The notes: generated by a model from the letters alone, not told the origin. A stretch of DNA of 64,000 bases from Spirochaetales bacterium UBA6872 (GCA_002452215.1 DKCO01000053.1:1-64000), one strand, 5' to 3'. Positions 1-9,923 are shown, counted from the first letter of the stretch. Program-made: numbers and translations.

Positions 1-186
1 AACTATCCTCGCACCATCATCGTGCATCTTTATCGCTGTCCCGCACGCTCTGAACTCGCTGTCGTCCGGGTGAGCTCCTATCAACATGATCGTCTTATTC
101 TTGCTTTCCAAATCCGGTCTCGTCTTCAATCTTTTCTCCTTTGTTTTCGAAAACTCTATCATCCATTTTTTGTCTATCAATGACAT
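1..186 (-). CDS. PIG-L/LmbE-family deacetylase, N-terminal fragment
   Basis: The reverse strand from the ATG at 186 is open to the window edge and gives 62 residues. Residues 34-42 read MLIGAHPDD; AHPDD is the metal-binding signature of the PIG-L/LmbE family, Zn-dependent N-deacetylases acting on GlcNAc-type or related amide substrates. The match to the family start is good, but the catalytic remainder lies outside the window, so the substrate cannot be guessed. It is divergent from the two-component pair that starts at 268. The first 120 bases look about half G+C, richer than the surrounding DNA, with more GCG and ACG codons; this may hint at a different origin but the sample is very short. 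Confidence 0.75.
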   Translation of the reverse strand, partial: MSLIDKKWMIEFSKTKEKRLKTRPDLESKNKTIMLIGAHPDDSEFRACGTAIKMHDDGARIV

Positions 187-218
187 GATTTAAGAAAAAT
201 GTAACTTTATTTTTGATA

Positions 219-260
219 TTGCAAAAAACATGTTGCACGTTTTTATATATCAAAGATAAT
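219..260 (+). promoter_or_regulatory. possible promoter of the response-regulator gene
   Basis: TTGCAA (219-224) and TTATAT (243-248) are 18 bases apart. An overlapping alternative is TTGCAC (233-238) with GATAAT (255-260), spaced 16, which would start transcription almost at the ATG (268) and give a nearly leaderless message. There is no good Shine-Dalgarno sequence before 268. Both readings are weak. Confidence 0.3.
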
Positions 261-267
261 TAAATCG

Positions 268-1794
268 ATGAATACAGCTACTATCTCCGTAATGATTGTT
301 GATGACGAGCCAGCAATCAGAAATGGAATGAAAAATGCATTAAACTGGCAAGAGCTAGGCCTTGTGCTTACAAACCTTTATTCAAACGGTCAAGAAGCTT
401 TCGAAGCAATAAAGAGAAATACTCCAAGTATTGTCATAACTGACTTGAAGATGCCCAAGATGACAGGCTTGGAACTCATAAGGAAAGCAAAGGATGAAGG
501 AATAAACTCACATTTTATAATTCTCTCAGGCTATGATGATTTCAAGTTTGCAAAAGAGGCAATATCGCTTGGCGTGGAAAACTTTCTTCTCAAGCCATTA
601 TCACGGGCAGAACTGGTTGATACATTGATAAAGATCAAAGTCAAAATACAAGCGGAACAAAAAGAATTTGAAAGATATCACGATTTAGCAAATTCTGCAA
701 AATTGCTTTATTTGCATAAGCTAATTGCAGGAGAAACAATAGAAGAAAAAAGCATAGATGAAATTTCCAAGTGCAAAATAAAAGATAACTGTCCTGCCAC
801 AATAATTGTTCTCCAAAAAGATGAAAAATCCAAAAGCATCTTACGAGAAACTGGATTTATATCATACTTGGAGTCTTTTGATTCAGAAATATTAACATAT
901 GAGAATAAATATGAAATATGCATAATAAACACAGACCAAACAACTTCAAGACATGTGGCTAAAGTGCTCTTGAAAATTGCCTTCGATTGCGGTAGCAACT
1001 ATACAATCTCTGTGGGAGCAACAGTCAAATCACTAGATAAGCTCCAAGTATCTTTTCAAAGTGCAATGACAGCACTTTCGTATAAAATATATGATAAGGA
1101 CAAAAAGATATTTGATTCAGATTCAATTACTTCAAGCACTCCGACCTTTGGTTCAAACGATATTGTAAATGCAGAACTTTTGCATGCAATATATTTGAAA
1201 GACGAAAAGAAAATCCAACAATGGACAAGTAATTTCTTTCAAAAACTAATGTATGTTCCAACGCCTCCTCCAAGCTATATAAAGGGCATGTGCGTATTTC
1301 TACTTGCCGATATCAACAGACAAATACAGAAAGAAAAGCATGTAGATAGCAAGTTTTTACCCAAAATAGACTGGACAGCTATAAATGGACTCTCTTCGAT
1401 AGATAAGATTGAACAGTGGATGGCAAAGACATTTAGATATATTTCGAATGTCTCGATTGTGGAAGCTGAACTAGCAAACGACCCAATTATTTATCGTTCA
1501 AGGAAGATGGTTGCTGATAGCATTGCATTCCAAATATCTGCAAAGGAAATTGCTGAGAATCTGAATATGAATTTTGCTTATTTCTCATCTTACTACAAGC
1601 AGAAAACTGGAGAGAACTTCAGCAACTATATAATAAGGCTTAAAAACGACTATGCAAAAGAGCTTTTGGCAGATCCTCAATTATCGATTGATGAGATATC
1701 AAACTCATTAGGATATACAGATTATCGATCATTTTATAGGATTTTCAAGAAAATGAATGGAATCACACCTTCTCAATACAGGTCAATGATATGA
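268..1794 (+). CDS. AraC-type response regulator (YesN-like)
   Basis: 508 residues. The N-terminal receiver domain (about 7-125) shows the acidic pair D12/D13 and the phosphoacceptor D59 in the VITDLKMP context, with the conserved Lys in FLLKPLS. A long low-complexity middle region follows. The last 100 residues are an AraC-type double helix-turn-helix: one helix set near SAKEIAENLNMNFAYFS and the second near IDEISNSLGYTDYRSFYRIF, ending in GITPSQYR. This is the YesN architecture, a regulator of carbohydrate uptake or utilisation genes in many bacteria. It overlaps the sensor kinase gene by four bases (ATGA), so the two are translated together. Its targets are not identifiable here; the convergent aldose epimerase is only a neighbour. 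The start has no strong ribosome binding site. Confidence 0.9.
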   Translation: MNTATISVMIVDDEPAIRNGMKNALNWQELGLVLTNLYSNGQEAFEAIKRNTPSIVITDLKMPKMTGLELIRKAKDEGINSHFIILSGYDDFKFAKEAISLGVENFLLKPLSRAELVDTLIKIKVKIQAEQKEFERYHDLANSAKLLYLHKLIAGETIEEKSIDEISKCKIKDNCPATIIVLQKDEKSKSILRETGFISYLESFDSEILTYENKYEICIINTDQTTSRHVAKVLLKIAFDCGSNYTISVGATVKSLDKLQVSFQSAMTALSYKIYDKDKKIFDSDSITSSTPTFGSNDIVNAELLHAIYLKDEKKIQQWTSNFFQKLMYVPTPPPSYIKGMCVFLLADINRQIQKEKHVDSKFLPKIDWTAINGLSSIDKIEQWMAKTFRYISNVSIVEAELANDPIIYRSRKMVADSIAFQISAKEIAENLNMNFAYFSSYYKQKTGENFSNYIIRLKNDYAKELLADPQLSIDEISNSLGYTDYRSFYRIFKKMNGITPSQYRSMI

Positions 1795-3485
1795 AAAAAC
1801 ACTTTCTTGATCTAAAGCTAAAATACAAAATCTCTTTAATCATGATTCCGCTGTTGATAGTATTGATTTTGTCGATTGGGTTTGCATGCGGTTTTTACTT
1901 TCTTCACCTATATTCAATCGATACAAAAAACAGCATAGAGTCATGGTTCAACATTACTGATCAAAGAATTGAAAATATAATAAGCCAAGTGATGTCAACT
2001 TTTTTGAGTTCAACTTCATCTGAGAAAATGAAGATTGCATACCAGAAGCTTGAGGATGACCAATATTCGAAACTTGCAACACAATATTACTTTCAAGATA
2101 CTTTGCAAAGTCTAGAAGAGTCAAACCCTTTTATAGAGAATGCATACATCCTGGACACAAACAACAACATTTACTACTCTTTCTCTTCTTCGATTTCTGA
2201 TTCAAATTCAAAATTCCTTGATTATGATACATTTGCAAATTCAATGGGGATATCAATATATAGAAAAGACAAATCACCATTCAAGAAGGACAGCTTTATT
2301 ATTCCTGTAGCATTTCCAATAACAAGTATTAGTCCTTCTTCATATTTGGTATTGGCTAAAGATGCAAACCCCAAAATCATTCTGGTACTCATGCTTGATG
2401 CCCAGAAAATCGAGGAAGAGCTGAATGGAAATACATCTGTATATTTCAATAGCTCATACTCTCTTTTCTTCAATGATATAAACATACTTGATCCAAATAA
2501 TACTCTAAACAATACAGATAAAGACTTCGATATCAAAAAGAAAACAACAAGCATGCAAGGCTTGGATCTTGTAATGTTCATCAACAATGAGCCAATAAAA
2601 CTAAAGAAAACATCAATAATCCTATTTTCAATTTTGCTTTGCATCGGTGTAACAATTCTTGGAATATTCCTGATACTTTACTTTGCATCATTTTTAACAA
2701 GACCATTTTCAAAGCTTTCAAGAATGATAACACAAATCAAAAATAACACTTACAAACTCGATGAGAAACCATTATTTAGCGATGAAACAGGGGAACTAAT
2801 TGAATCGATCAATTCCATGTATGTTACTATCCAAAGCCAAATCGATAGGATAAAGCAAGACGAAAAAGAAAAATACAACTATATGGAACGTATTCTTACT
2901 GAGCAAATAAATCCTCATTTCATTTACAACACGCTTGAAGTAATTAACATGGAAGTTATAAATGGGAACACTGAATCAGCATCCTCTATGATCCAGACAT
3001 TCGCATCGTATCTAAGGCAAAGCTTAAACAAAGGTAAAGAGCTAACAACATTCAAAGGCGAAAGAGAGCATACAAATGCCTATATCGATATCATGAATCA
3101 CAGGCTTAACAAGAAAATTGCATTCTCGTTTTATATTTCATCTGAACTTTTAGAAACGAGAATACCTAAAACAATATTTCAGCCTCTTGTGGAAAACAGC
3201 ATAAAACATGGATTTCATAGCATGGAAGACAAATCAATTTTGATGCCCGAAATAACAATCAAAGTTGTACCTGATGTGACTAATATCGAAATATCAATCA
3301 CTGACAATGGCGCAGGAATCGATTATGAGCGCTTTTACTCCTCTCTTGAGAATGCAGGAAAAAACATAGGGCTTTACAATATCAAACGCAGATTAGAGCT
3401 CTTCTTTGGAAAGACAGAAATCTTTGCTGAAAGCATCCCATTTTTCAAGAATACTATAAAAATAGTAATCCATAACGAGAATTGA
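1791..3485 (+). CDS. sensor histidine kinase (YesM-like)
   Basis: 564 residues, LytS/YesM type. Membrane helix 1 is about 13-40 and helix 2 about 275-299, enclosing an extracytoplasmic sensor region of about 230 residues. A HAMP segment follows (about 300-355). The His_kinase motif EQINPHFIYNTLE carries the phosphorylated His376, and the ATP-binding part shows LVENSIKHGF (N box), TDNGAGID (G1) and GLYNIKRRLELFFG (G2). It would phosphorylate the response regulator encoded just upstream, with which it overlaps by four bases. The signal sensed is unknown; this family usually responds to extracellular sugars or oligosaccharides, sometimes through a binding protein. Confidence 0.9.
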   Translation: MKKHFLDLKLKYKISLIMIPLLIVLILSIGFACGFYFLHLYSIDTKNSIESWFNITDQRIENIISQVMSTFLSSTSSEKMKIAYQKLEDDQYSKLATQYYFQDTLQSLEESNPFIENAYILDTNNNIYYSFSSSISDSNSKFLDYDTFANSMGISIYRKDKSPFKKDSFIIPVAFPITSISPSSYLVLAKDANPKIILVLMLDAQKIEEELNGNTSVYFNSSYSLFFNDINILDPNNTLNNTDKDFDIKKKTTSMQGLDLVMFINNEPIKLKKTSIILFSILLCIGVTILGIFLILYFASFLTRPFSKLSRMITQIKNNTYKLDEKPLFSDETGELIESINSMYVTIQSQIDRIKQDEKEKYNYMERILTEQINPHFIYNTLEVINMEVINGNTESASSMIQTFASYLRQSLNKGKELTTFKGEREHTNAYIDIMNHRLNKKIAFSFYISSELLETRIPKTIFQPLVENSIKHGFHSMEDKSILMPEITIKVVPDVTNIEISITDNGAGIDYERFYSSLENAGKNIGLYNIKRRLELFFGKTEIFAESIPFFKNTIKIVIHNEN

Positions 3486-3487
3486 TG

Positions 3488-4447
3488 CTATTTCCTGATT
3501 TCATATTCTGTCCAGGTTTTGAAAACCTCTCCATTCTTGATAAAAGCACTCTCAAACTCTGGATGATTTACAGCATCAATGTAGCCAGATGTTTCAAGTG
3601 CTACACCTCCAAATGGCCCAATCGCTCCTCGACTAGTATCAGGAAAAGAAAGGGATTTTCCAGTATAGAGCTGAATAGCTGGTCTATCTGTTCTGGCAAT
3701 TAGCATCAAATCAGCCACCTTCAATCGACATTCATGGCTTTTGCCGAATATGAAGCAATTGTCGTAAACACCATTTCTTCTCTCACCTATAGAGTGAAAA
3801 GATGTGAAATCAAAATCACTGCCATTGACAGATACTATTTTTTGGGGAAGCGACTCTGAATCCACATCTATAAAACAACTTGCATCTATTTCAACTTGAT
3901 GGTTCAAAATTGGCTTGTTGTCCTTATTTAGATTAAAGAAAACATGATTGGTTGGATTGATAATAGAATCAGCATCACTAGAAACAACATAATCAATTCT
4001 AAGCGTTCTTTTAACAAGGGAATATTTAACATTGAAATCCATATTCCCAGGTATTCCACCATCACCTTCCTTGTGCTTAGTATGAAAAGTCACGCTATTT
4101 TCATCGAATGCTTCAATATCCCAAATATGATTCCCTATATTTGCACTTCCACTATGGATATTGTTCCTTCCATTGTTCTTATCAAGATGGAATTCCTTTC
4201 CATCTATAGAAAAACAAGCATTGCTTATCCTGTTGGCAAATGGTCCAATAACTTTGCCAGCAGAAACATTCTCATAATCTTTTGCATTATTCAATGAAAC
4301 TACGACATTCCTACCATAAGATGAGAACGAATGGAATATCGCACCGAATGTAAGAAATGATGCGAAAGCATCCTCATTTGAGATTGTAATCTTCGATACA
4401 CTTCTTCCATCAGAGAGAGTTCCAAATTCTTCTATAATGCATGCCAT
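3488..4447 (-). CDS. galM: aldose 1-epimerase
   Basis: 319 residues, a usual length for the family. It interconverts alpha and beta anomers of aldoses such as glucose and galactose in the cytoplasm. Visible family motifs are GPFANRISNACF near the N-terminus, NNIHSG with the catalytic-region His, NPTNHVFFNL with the second conserved His, and the C-terminal ALETSGYIDAVNHPEF, which carries the catalytic Glu region. It starts two bases after the stop of the TPR gene, so the two are probably one transcript. Its 3' end converges with the sensor kinase gene with only two bases between stops. The overall family is clear; it could belong to the broader aldose-epimerase superfamily with a different hexose preference. 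Confidence 0.88.
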   Translation of the reverse strand: MACIIEEFGTLSDGRSVSKITISNEDAFASFLTFGAIFHSFSSYGRNVVVSLNNAKDYENVSAGKVIGPFANRISNACFSIDGKEFHLDKNNGRNNIHSGSANIGNHIWDIEAFDENSVTFHTKHKEGDGGIPGNMDFNVKYSLVKRTLRIDYVVSSDADSIINPTNHVFFNLNKDNKPILNHQVEIDASCFIDVDSESLPQKIVSVNGSDFDFTSFHSIGERRNGVYDNCFIFGKSHECRLKVADLMLIARTDRPAIQLYTGKSLSFPDTSRGAIGPFGGVALETSGYIDAVNHPEFESAFIKNGEVFKTWTEYEIRK

Positions 4448-4449
4448 TT

Positions 4450-5970
4450 TTAAAAATCGTCCTCAATCAATGAAAATGGATTCTCTTCATCGGACGCAAT
4501 CCTTTCAAGAGCGTCAAGAAAGATAGCAGACTCAGGTCCAAAATTCCTGAATGCCAATTTGGCAACTTTCCTAAATAACTCTTGAGCTTTTGCCTCTTGC
4601 TCAAGCTTGTCATACACTGTTGCAATAGCCAATTGAGTTTCAAGAACATTTCGATCCTCTTCGTCATCAAAGAATTCAAGTTGCCTTTTGAGTACTTCTT
4701 TCAACTCCTTCATTGCTTCTTTGTATTTTCCTATGTCCCTATAAGAAAGGCCTAGAAGATAATGTGCTTTGAGAATCTTTTCGTTATTGGTTTCACCATT
4801 GCCCTCTAGATTGTCAATGAGCCCAAGACTCTCATTGAGTGCTTTCTCTCCTTCTCCCAACTCTGTATAGCTTTCAGCAAGTTTGCTTACTACATTGTTA
4901 TAGAAATCAGAGCCAACATCAAAAAAGCTCTTGGCCTTTGTCTTTACATTTTCAAAATGCTTTGCGGCCTTTTCACTTTCGCCATACGTGAAATACAAAT
5001 CAGCAAGCTCTTTCTCTGCTATTGTCGCCAGCTTTGAATTCTCTCCAAAGCTATCAACATTAATCTTATAGTTATCGTTTGCGAGTTCAAATGATTCATC
5101 AAATTTCTCCATAAGCAAAAGAGAAATAGCCATCTCAGTTCTCAACTGGGAGCAATATGCATCATCTTTTCCACATTTGCTTTCATATAGAGAAAGCATA
5201 GCGCTAGCATTATCATAGGCTTTATCAAATTGTTCAGTTGCATCAAATGCATGTAAATAGTCAAGGAAATATCGACCATATGTCTTACTGTATATTCCAA
5301 TGCTATCCTTCAATAAATCCAAAGCCTTTGCAATATGGTCCAAGTAAGCATAAAAGTCTTGTTCCAATTCATCGCATAAAGCAAGGTCCTTGTAAAGACG
5401 TCCCTTGATAGCTTTATCCAAAATCGTCTCTTCAGGCCATTTAGCTATAAGAGCTTCAAGAAAATCCAATGCTGTATATGAATCGTCTAGCAACTCGCAA
5501 CTGGAAACAAACTTTTCAACAACACTTAAAAACTTAAGCCTATTTATCTCATCAAAGCTGGATTCTTCTTTTATTTCATCGGAAAATTCACATGCAGGAT
5601 ATTCAATTGACTGTATAAGACATTCTATGTTTGAGCCAGAGCTTATTTCTTTAGCAAGGATCTCAATTCTTTCTTCCAAGCTATCGAATAGATCAATCTT
5701 TCCTAGCTCGTAATATGCAATGGCAAGTGTGCTCATTGCTCGCAAGTTCTCAATGCTATCTTCGCCGAATTTGGAGACAACATAATCAGAATACTTCTCA
5801 ACAGTATCGAGACACTCTTTCTCCATCGACTCTTCGAAATAAATGCATGCAAGATCCTTCACTGTTTCTGCTATCAGTCCCAGATCGTCATTTACTTTCA
5901 TCTGATGCTTGATCTTATCTGATAGTATTTGCATCAAACGCTTATTCTTTTCTTCTTTGCTGTGCGCCAT
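4450..5970 (-). CDS. TPR-repeat protein
   Basis: 506 residues, acidic, without signal peptide or membrane helix, so cytoplasmic. Much of the length is helical tetratricopeptide-type repeats. The clearest are in the second half, for example the region of LKAHYLLGLSYRDIGKYKEA and the next unit TQLAIATVYDKLEQEAKAQE, with the Ala/Gly/Tyr spacing typical of TPRs and units of 42 rather than 34 residues, as in kinesin-light-chain-type TPRs. TPRs act as protein-interaction scaffolds; no catalytic domain is visible and I do not recognise a specific family. It probably shares a transcript with galM downstream. A GGGGGC stretch sits about 11 bases before the ATG as a distant ribosome binding site. Confidence 0.75.
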   Translation of the reverse strand: MAHSKEEKNKRLMQILSDKIKHQMKVNDDLGLIAETVKDLACIYFEESMEKECLDTVEKYSDYVVSKFGEDSIENLRAMSTLAIAYYELGKIDLFDSLEERIEILAKEISSGSNIECLIQSIEYPACEFSDEIKEESSFDEINRLKFLSVVEKFVSSCELLDDSYTALDFLEALIAKWPEETILDKAIKGRLYKDLALCDELEQDFYAYLDHIAKALDLLKDSIGIYSKTYGRYFLDYLHAFDATEQFDKAYDNASAMLSLYESKCGKDDAYCSQLRTEMAISLLLMEKFDESFELANDNYKINVDSFGENSKLATIAEKELADLYFTYGESEKAAKHFENVKTKAKSFFDVGSDFYNNVVSKLAESYTELGEGEKALNESLGLIDNLEGNGETNNEKILKAHYLLGLSYRDIGKYKEAMKELKEVLKRQLEFFDDEEDRNVLETQLAIATVYDKLEQEAKAQELFRKVAKLAFRNFGPESAIFLDALERIASDEENPFSLIEDDF

Positions 5971-6085
5971 TGCTGCCTGCCCCCTTTTTTCTTTTTTACT
6001 ATATCACAATACGATCCACTTAGAATACAAAAACAATTGAAAAAAATGCACGTGACTCCTCCTGTGGAGTTTTTATTACAAATAG

Positions 6086-6121
6086 AAAAAGCCAGAAGAA
6101 TGACTTGAATACTCTCCTGGC
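6086..6121 (-). terminator. terminator after ftsH
   Basis: On the minus strand an 11-pair stem (GCCAGGAGAGT with ATTCTTCTGGC, two G-U pairs) is followed directly by TTTTTC, 22 bases after the ftsH stop codon. A second short hairpin (ACTCC/GGAGT, 6055-6070) lies further downstream. Confidence 0.75.
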
Positions 6122-6142
6122 AACAATAAATATCATCTTAAG

Positions 6143-7993
6143 CTACTTCGAGCTTTCATCAACTCCGATTTGTTTTTCTCCCAAGATCTTCATGAATTCC
6201 TCACCAGTAATAGTTTCATGTTCATAAAGATACTTTGCAATCTCATGCAGCTTAGCAACATTATCAGACAAGATATCCTTTGCGACTTTATATCGCTCTT
6301 TTATGATCTTTCTTACCTCTGCATCAATCTCTGCTTCAGTCGACTGAGAGCACGCAAGGCTAGTGTCACCACCTAGATACTGGTTCTGTACAACTTCCAT
6401 AGCAACCATTCCAAACTCATCTGACATACCATATTGAGTGATCATCGCTCTTGCAAGCTTAGTAGCCATCTCTATATCATTCGATGCACCAGTTGTTATA
6501 GAATTGAATATAAGCTCCTCAGCTGCACGTCCGCCAGTGTAAGTCGCAATCTTATTCATAATCTCATCTTTGCTCATCAAATAATGGTTGCCCTCATCGA
6601 TTTGCATTGTATATCCAAGAGCACCAGATGTTCGTGGAACAATTGTGATTTTTTGCACTGGCGCAGAATGCGTTTGCATTGCAGCAACCAAGGCATGGCC
6701 GGTTTCATGATACGATACTATAAGTTTTTCATGATCTGTCAAAATGTTGTTCTTCTTCTCATAGCCAGCGATTACAACCTCGATAGATTCCTCCATATCC
6801 GATTGTGTTGCCTCTTTTCTACCGTCTCTTACCGCACGAAGTGCTGCCTCGTTCACGATATTGGCAAGTTCAGCGCCAGATGCGCCCGATGCCATCCTAG
6901 CAATCTTCAAATAGTCTATATCGCCTGATGTCTTTATCTTCTTGGCATGGACCTTGAGAATCGCCTCTCTTCCTTCCAAGTCTGGAAGTTCAACTGGCAC
7001 ACGCCTATCGAAACGACCAGGTCTTGTGAGAGCGGGATCCAAAGAGTCGGGCCTGTTTGTCGCAGCAAGGATAATAACGCCATTATTGCTCTCGAATCCA
7101 TCCATTTCCGTTAGAAGCTGATTCAATGTCTGCTCTCTCTCATCATTTCCACCAAAAACCGATCCATCTCTTTTCTTTCCTATCGCATCGATTTCATCTA
7201 TGAAAACAATACATGGAGCTTTTTCCTTTGCTTGTGAGAAAAGATCCCTGACTTTTGATGCACCCATTCCAACGAACATCTCTACGAATTCAGAACCGGA
7301 TATAGAAAAGAAAGGAACATTCGCCTCCCCTGCAACAGCTTTAGCAAGCATCGTCTTTCCAGTTCCCGGAGGGCCTACAAGCAAAATGCCTTTTGGCATA
7401 GATGCACCAATTTCCTTGTACTTTGTCGGATCATGAAGATAATTGACAATCTCGGAAAGATTCTCCTTCGCCTCATCCTCTCCAGCAACATCAGAAAACT
7501 TTATTCCCTCCGAAGAAGGTACATAAATCTTAGCTCCAGAGTTTCCTCCCCCAAACATCAAGGAGTTCTTCCCCCCAGCTTTCTTCATAATCTGCTTTGA
7601 AAGGATCTGCCCAAGAACAACAAACAAGATTATTGGGAAAATCCATGAAAAAAGAAAAGTAACAATCGGGCTTGCTGTCTCTATTATCTCGCCGTAATAT
7701 GAAACACCATTCTTGTAAAGTCGATCGCTGAGCTCTGGATCATTTACCATCCCTGTTTTATATATCGTCTTACCGCTTTTATCGGTAAATAGTATGTAAT
7801 TCTCATTCTGTTTTATATCAGCTTGACCGACATCTCCTGACTCTGTCATCTTTATGAATGTGCCATAATCAACATTCTTTATTTGCCGTTCGTAAATCGA
7901 AGGAACAACAAAAGCATTAATAAGCATCAAGACAACCAAAACAATTATGTAATACCAAATTATCGGTTTTTTAGGTGAATTGACCTTGTCCAT
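6143..7993 (-). CDS. ftsH: ATP-dependent zinc metalloprotease FtsH
   Basis: 616 residues from the chosen start. It is a membrane-anchored AAA+ protease that degrades misfolded membrane proteins and short-lived regulators. Membrane helices lie at about 11-31 and 109-131 around a small extracytoplasmic domain. Walker A GPPGTGKT is at 207-214, Walker [11 protein letters not shown] at 261-270, the second region of homology [20 protein letters not shown] at 311-330, and the zinc-binding HETGH at 429-433. The reading frame continues 30 codons upstream, but the ATG at 7993 is preceded by GGAGG at good spacing and gives the standard N-terminus. A TATACT hexamer about 40 bases upstream may be its -10 box. 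All catalytic residues are present. Confidence 0.97.
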   Translation of the reverse strand: MDKVNSPKKPIIWYYIIVLVVLMLINAFVVPSIYERQIKNVDYGTFIKMTESGDVGQADIKQNENYILFTDKSGKTIYKTGMVNDPELSDRLYKNGVSYYGEIIETASPIVTFLFSWIFPIILFVVLGQILSKQIMKKAGGKNSLMFGGGNSGAKIYVPSSEGIKFSDVAGEDEAKENLSEIVNYLHDPTKYKEIGASMPKGILLVGPPGTGKTMLAKAVAGEANVPFFSISGSEFVEMFVGMGASKVRDLFSQAKEKAPCIVFIDEIDAIGKKRDGSVFGGNDEREQTLNQLLTEMDGFESNNGVIILAATNRPDSLDPALTRPGRFDRRVPVELPDLEGREAILKVHAKKIKTSGDIDYLKIARMASGASGAELANIVNEAALRAVRDGRKEATQSDMEESIEVVIAGYEKKNNILTDHEKLIVSYHETGHALVAAMQTHSAPVQKITIVPRTSGALGYTMQIDEGNHYLMSKDEIMNKIATYTGGRAAEELIFNSITTGASNDIEMATKLARAMITQYGMSDEFGMVAMEVVQNQYLGGDTSLACSQSTEAEIDAEVRKIIKERYKVAKDILSDNVAKLHEIAKYLYEHETITGEEFMKILGEKQIGVDESSK

Positions 7994-8094
7994 GAAAAGA
8001 CCTCCATATACAAAGTATAATAAATTGCTAGTAAAACTAAAACGTTGTTTTCGTGAATGTTTTATGTGTAACCAATAAAACAACAGTCAAAGAA

Positions 8095-8119
8095 ATACCC
8101 GTCGAAAAACAACGGGTAT
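8095..8119 (-). terminator. hairpin downstream of the heavy-metal-domain gene
   Basis: A perfect 8-base inverted repeat (ATACCCGT / ACGGGTAT) with a 9-base loop, followed on the minus strand by TTCTTTG. The U-tract is imperfect, so termination is likely but not certain. A wider repeat CAAGACC (8120-8126) / GGTCTTG (8160-8166) lies beside it. Confidence 0.5.
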
Positions 8120-8175
8120 CAAGACCATAAGGTGATCATATTAGGAGTGTAGAGTTGTTGGTCTTGTCTTTAAGG

Positions 8176-8544
8176 CTATTGCTTACCTTTCAATACTGCT
8201 TTGTAACCTAGCGCCTCGAGCCTATCAAGCACTATTATGCTATTTATCTCTTTCTTACTAAAAAGGATTAAAGAACCTTTACGCCAATCACAACGTGCAA
8301 AGGTTTCACCAATGCGATCAAGGTTCTCCTCGATACGACGCTGGCAATTGACACAATGCATACCCTCAATAGAGTATTCATAGCGATAGCGATAGTGGCT
8401 CTCATCCTCATCAACATCTATAGCCTGGATCTTTTCATCTGACGATGCAGAACAACAGCCCTTCCTCCCCCTTTTTATAAAAGAGAAGACGCCAAACACC
8501 AAAAGAACAAGGACAATAAAAGAAATAATCCAGGTCGAAAGCAT
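8176..8544 (-). CDS. membrane-anchored heavy-metal-associated (HMA) domain protein
   Basis: 122 residues. One N-terminal membrane helix (about 4-22) is followed by a basic stretch and a vicinal cysteine pair (Cys30-Cys31), an acidic linker, and an HMA-type ferredoxin-like fold starting near residue 54. The metal-binding motif is GMHCVNC at 61-67, the GMxCxxC signature of copper chaperones and the N-termini of copper or zinc P-type ATPases. A role in binding or handing over a soft metal ion at the membrane is likely, but no transporter is adjacent. A promoter-like element and an inverted repeat precede it, and a hairpin follows, so it seems to be a one-gene unit. Confidence 0.75.
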   Translation of the reverse strand: MLSTWIISFIVLVLLVFGVFSFIKRGRKGCCSASSDEKIQAIDVDEDESHYRYRYEYSIEGMHCVNCQRRIEENLDRIGETFARCDWRKGSLILFSKKEINSIIVLDRLEALGYKAVLKGKQ

Positions 8545-8554
8545 TCCATTCCTC

Positions 8555-8603
8555 AGTTAGCAATAACTAACTATATAATGCATGCATTCCATTCTCATGT
8601 CAA
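8555..8603 (-). promoter_or_regulatory. promoter and inverted repeat before the HMA gene
   Basis: Reading the minus strand, TTGACA (8598-8603) and ATTATA (8574-8579) are 18 bases apart. Downstream of the -10, AGTTAG and CTAACT (8555-8560 and 8567-8572) form a perfect 6-base inverted repeat with a 6-base spacer. A repressor bound there would block transcription start. The TTAG...CTAA form resembles metal-dependent repressor sites of the DtxR type only loosely. Confidence 0.45.
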
Positions 8604-8625
8604 TATTAATTGGATATTTTTATTG

Positions 8626-8652
8626 AAAAACCCCTTGCACGAAAACAAGGGG
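8626..8652 (-). terminator. terminator after the BMP binding-protein gene
   Basis: Perfect 7-base stem CCCCTTG / CAAGGGG with an 8-base loop, followed by TTTTTC on the minus strand, 24 bases beyond the stop codon. Confidence 0.88.
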
Positions 8653-8675
8653 CAAAAACAAGATTCGATAATCAA

Positions 8676-9878
8676 TCAATAAGCAGCATTAAGCCACTCG
8701 ATTCCATCAATCTTTCCAACAAAGTATGGAGCTGATTGCAACTCTGACTCATGGAATGCACCATCATATGTAGCATTTCCTTGAACAGCAGCAAAGCTAT
8801 CATACATTTGCTCATTTGTAGCTGTCTTTCCATCGATTGTGAATGTAGAGAGATCAAAGACTTGCAAAGATCCATCAGCAAGTGCTTTTTCAGCCTTCTC
8901 CATAGCCTCTTGTGTTCCAGGAGCTGCAATAGCTGTATTAAGCTCTGTTACAACAACTTCTCCATTTCCCATTGTTCCTGTGTAGTCAGATGGATTTTCA
9001 ACTCCGTTGATATAGTTTGCTATAAATGTATAGAAGTATTTTGTCCAATCAATTCTGCAAGAAAGCAATGATGCGTTTGGAGCAACAGCTGTCATATCAT
9101 TATTGTATCCTGTATGGAAGACTCCGTTTCTTTGAGCTGTTGTTGCAGGAGTTGTGTTATCTGAGTGCTGGCTGATCATGACAGCTCCAGCATCACAAAG
9201 AGCCTGTGCAGCCTCTGCTTCCAAAGTAGGATCTGACCATGAACCTACAAACTGAACCTTCATAGTTGCTGTAGGACATTGACTTCTAACGCCAAGATAG
9301 TAAGCTGTCATTCCTGAAACAACCTCAGCAAAAGAGAATGCTCCAACGTATCCAACGATTGCTTCTTCTGGCTTAATGTCGCCATTGTCAATCAATTGCT
9401 GCATCTTCATTCCAGCTGCAACGCCAGCAATGTACCTTCCTTCGTAGATTCTAGCAAAAGCATTGTGTGTGTTATCTCTGCCATCTATTTGGGAATTACA
9501 GTTAGTCAGAGAGACGAATGTTACATTAGGGAACTCATCTGCAACTTGTTGCATATATTGCTCAAAGCCATATGAATTGTCAAAGATTATTTCACAGCCT
9601 TCTGCTGCAAGAGCATAGTTAGCATCAACACAGCTAGCATCTTCTGCAACATTTCTTTTTACGGAAAGCTCTACATCGTAACCATCTGCCTTAAGCTGGT
9701 CGATGGCTGCATTCATACCTCTCATGAAGTTAAAGGTATATCCTTGGTCATTTTCATCGCCGATAACAACAAAGCCCACTTTAGTTGCTGTCTTTTCGCC
9801 TGTTGTCTCTGCTGAACCCTGAGCAAACAACGAGAAGCACATCAGCAAAGCAATTGCGAAAACCAATGTCTTTTTCAT
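8676..9878 (-). CDS. BMP-family (PnrA-like) substrate-binding protein
   Basis: 400 residues. A signal peptide (about 1-20, ending SLFAQG) leads into a BMP domain from about 33: VGFVVIGDENDQGYTFNFMRGMNAA is the usual first strand and loop, and EIIFDNSYGFE, GVAAGM and the later QHSDNTTPA with GYNNDM are typical ligand-site segments. BMP proteins such as PnrA bind purine nucleosides outside the inner membrane for an ABC transporter. There is no lipobox cysteine at the expected place, so it may be a soluble periplasmic protein. It follows the ATPase and two permease genes but is separated from them by a hairpin and its own promoter with a palindrome, which would allow much higher expression than the membrane subunits. 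Confidence 0.88.
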   Translation of the reverse strand: MKKTLVFAIALLMCFSLFAQGSAETTGEKTATKVGFVVIGDENDQGYTFNFMRGMNAAIDQLKADGYDVELSVKRNVAEDASCVDANYALAAEGCEIIFDNSYGFEQYMQQVADEFPNVTFVSLTNCNSQIDGRDNTHNAFARIYEGRYIAGVAAGMKMQQLIDNGDIKPEEAIVGYVGAFSFAEVVSGMTAYYLGVRSQCPTATMKVQFVGSWSDPTLEAEAAQALCDAGAVMISQHSDNTTPATTAQRNGVFHTGYNNDMTAVAPNASLLSCRIDWTKYFYTFIANYINGVENPSDYTGTMGNGEVVVTELNTAIAAPGTQEAMEKAEKALADGSLQVFDLSTFTIDGKTATNEQMYDSFAAVQGNATYDGAFHESELQSAPYFVGKIDGIEWLNAAY

Positions 9879-9923
9879 AATTCAAGACCTCCATAAAATA
9901 GTCGCAAGACTGTAAGATATATT

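Noticed and set aside
6055..6070. Hairpin ACTCC/GGAGT followed by T on the plus strand as a terminator
   Set aside because: No plus-strand gene ends there, and on the minus strand the stem is not followed by a U-tract.
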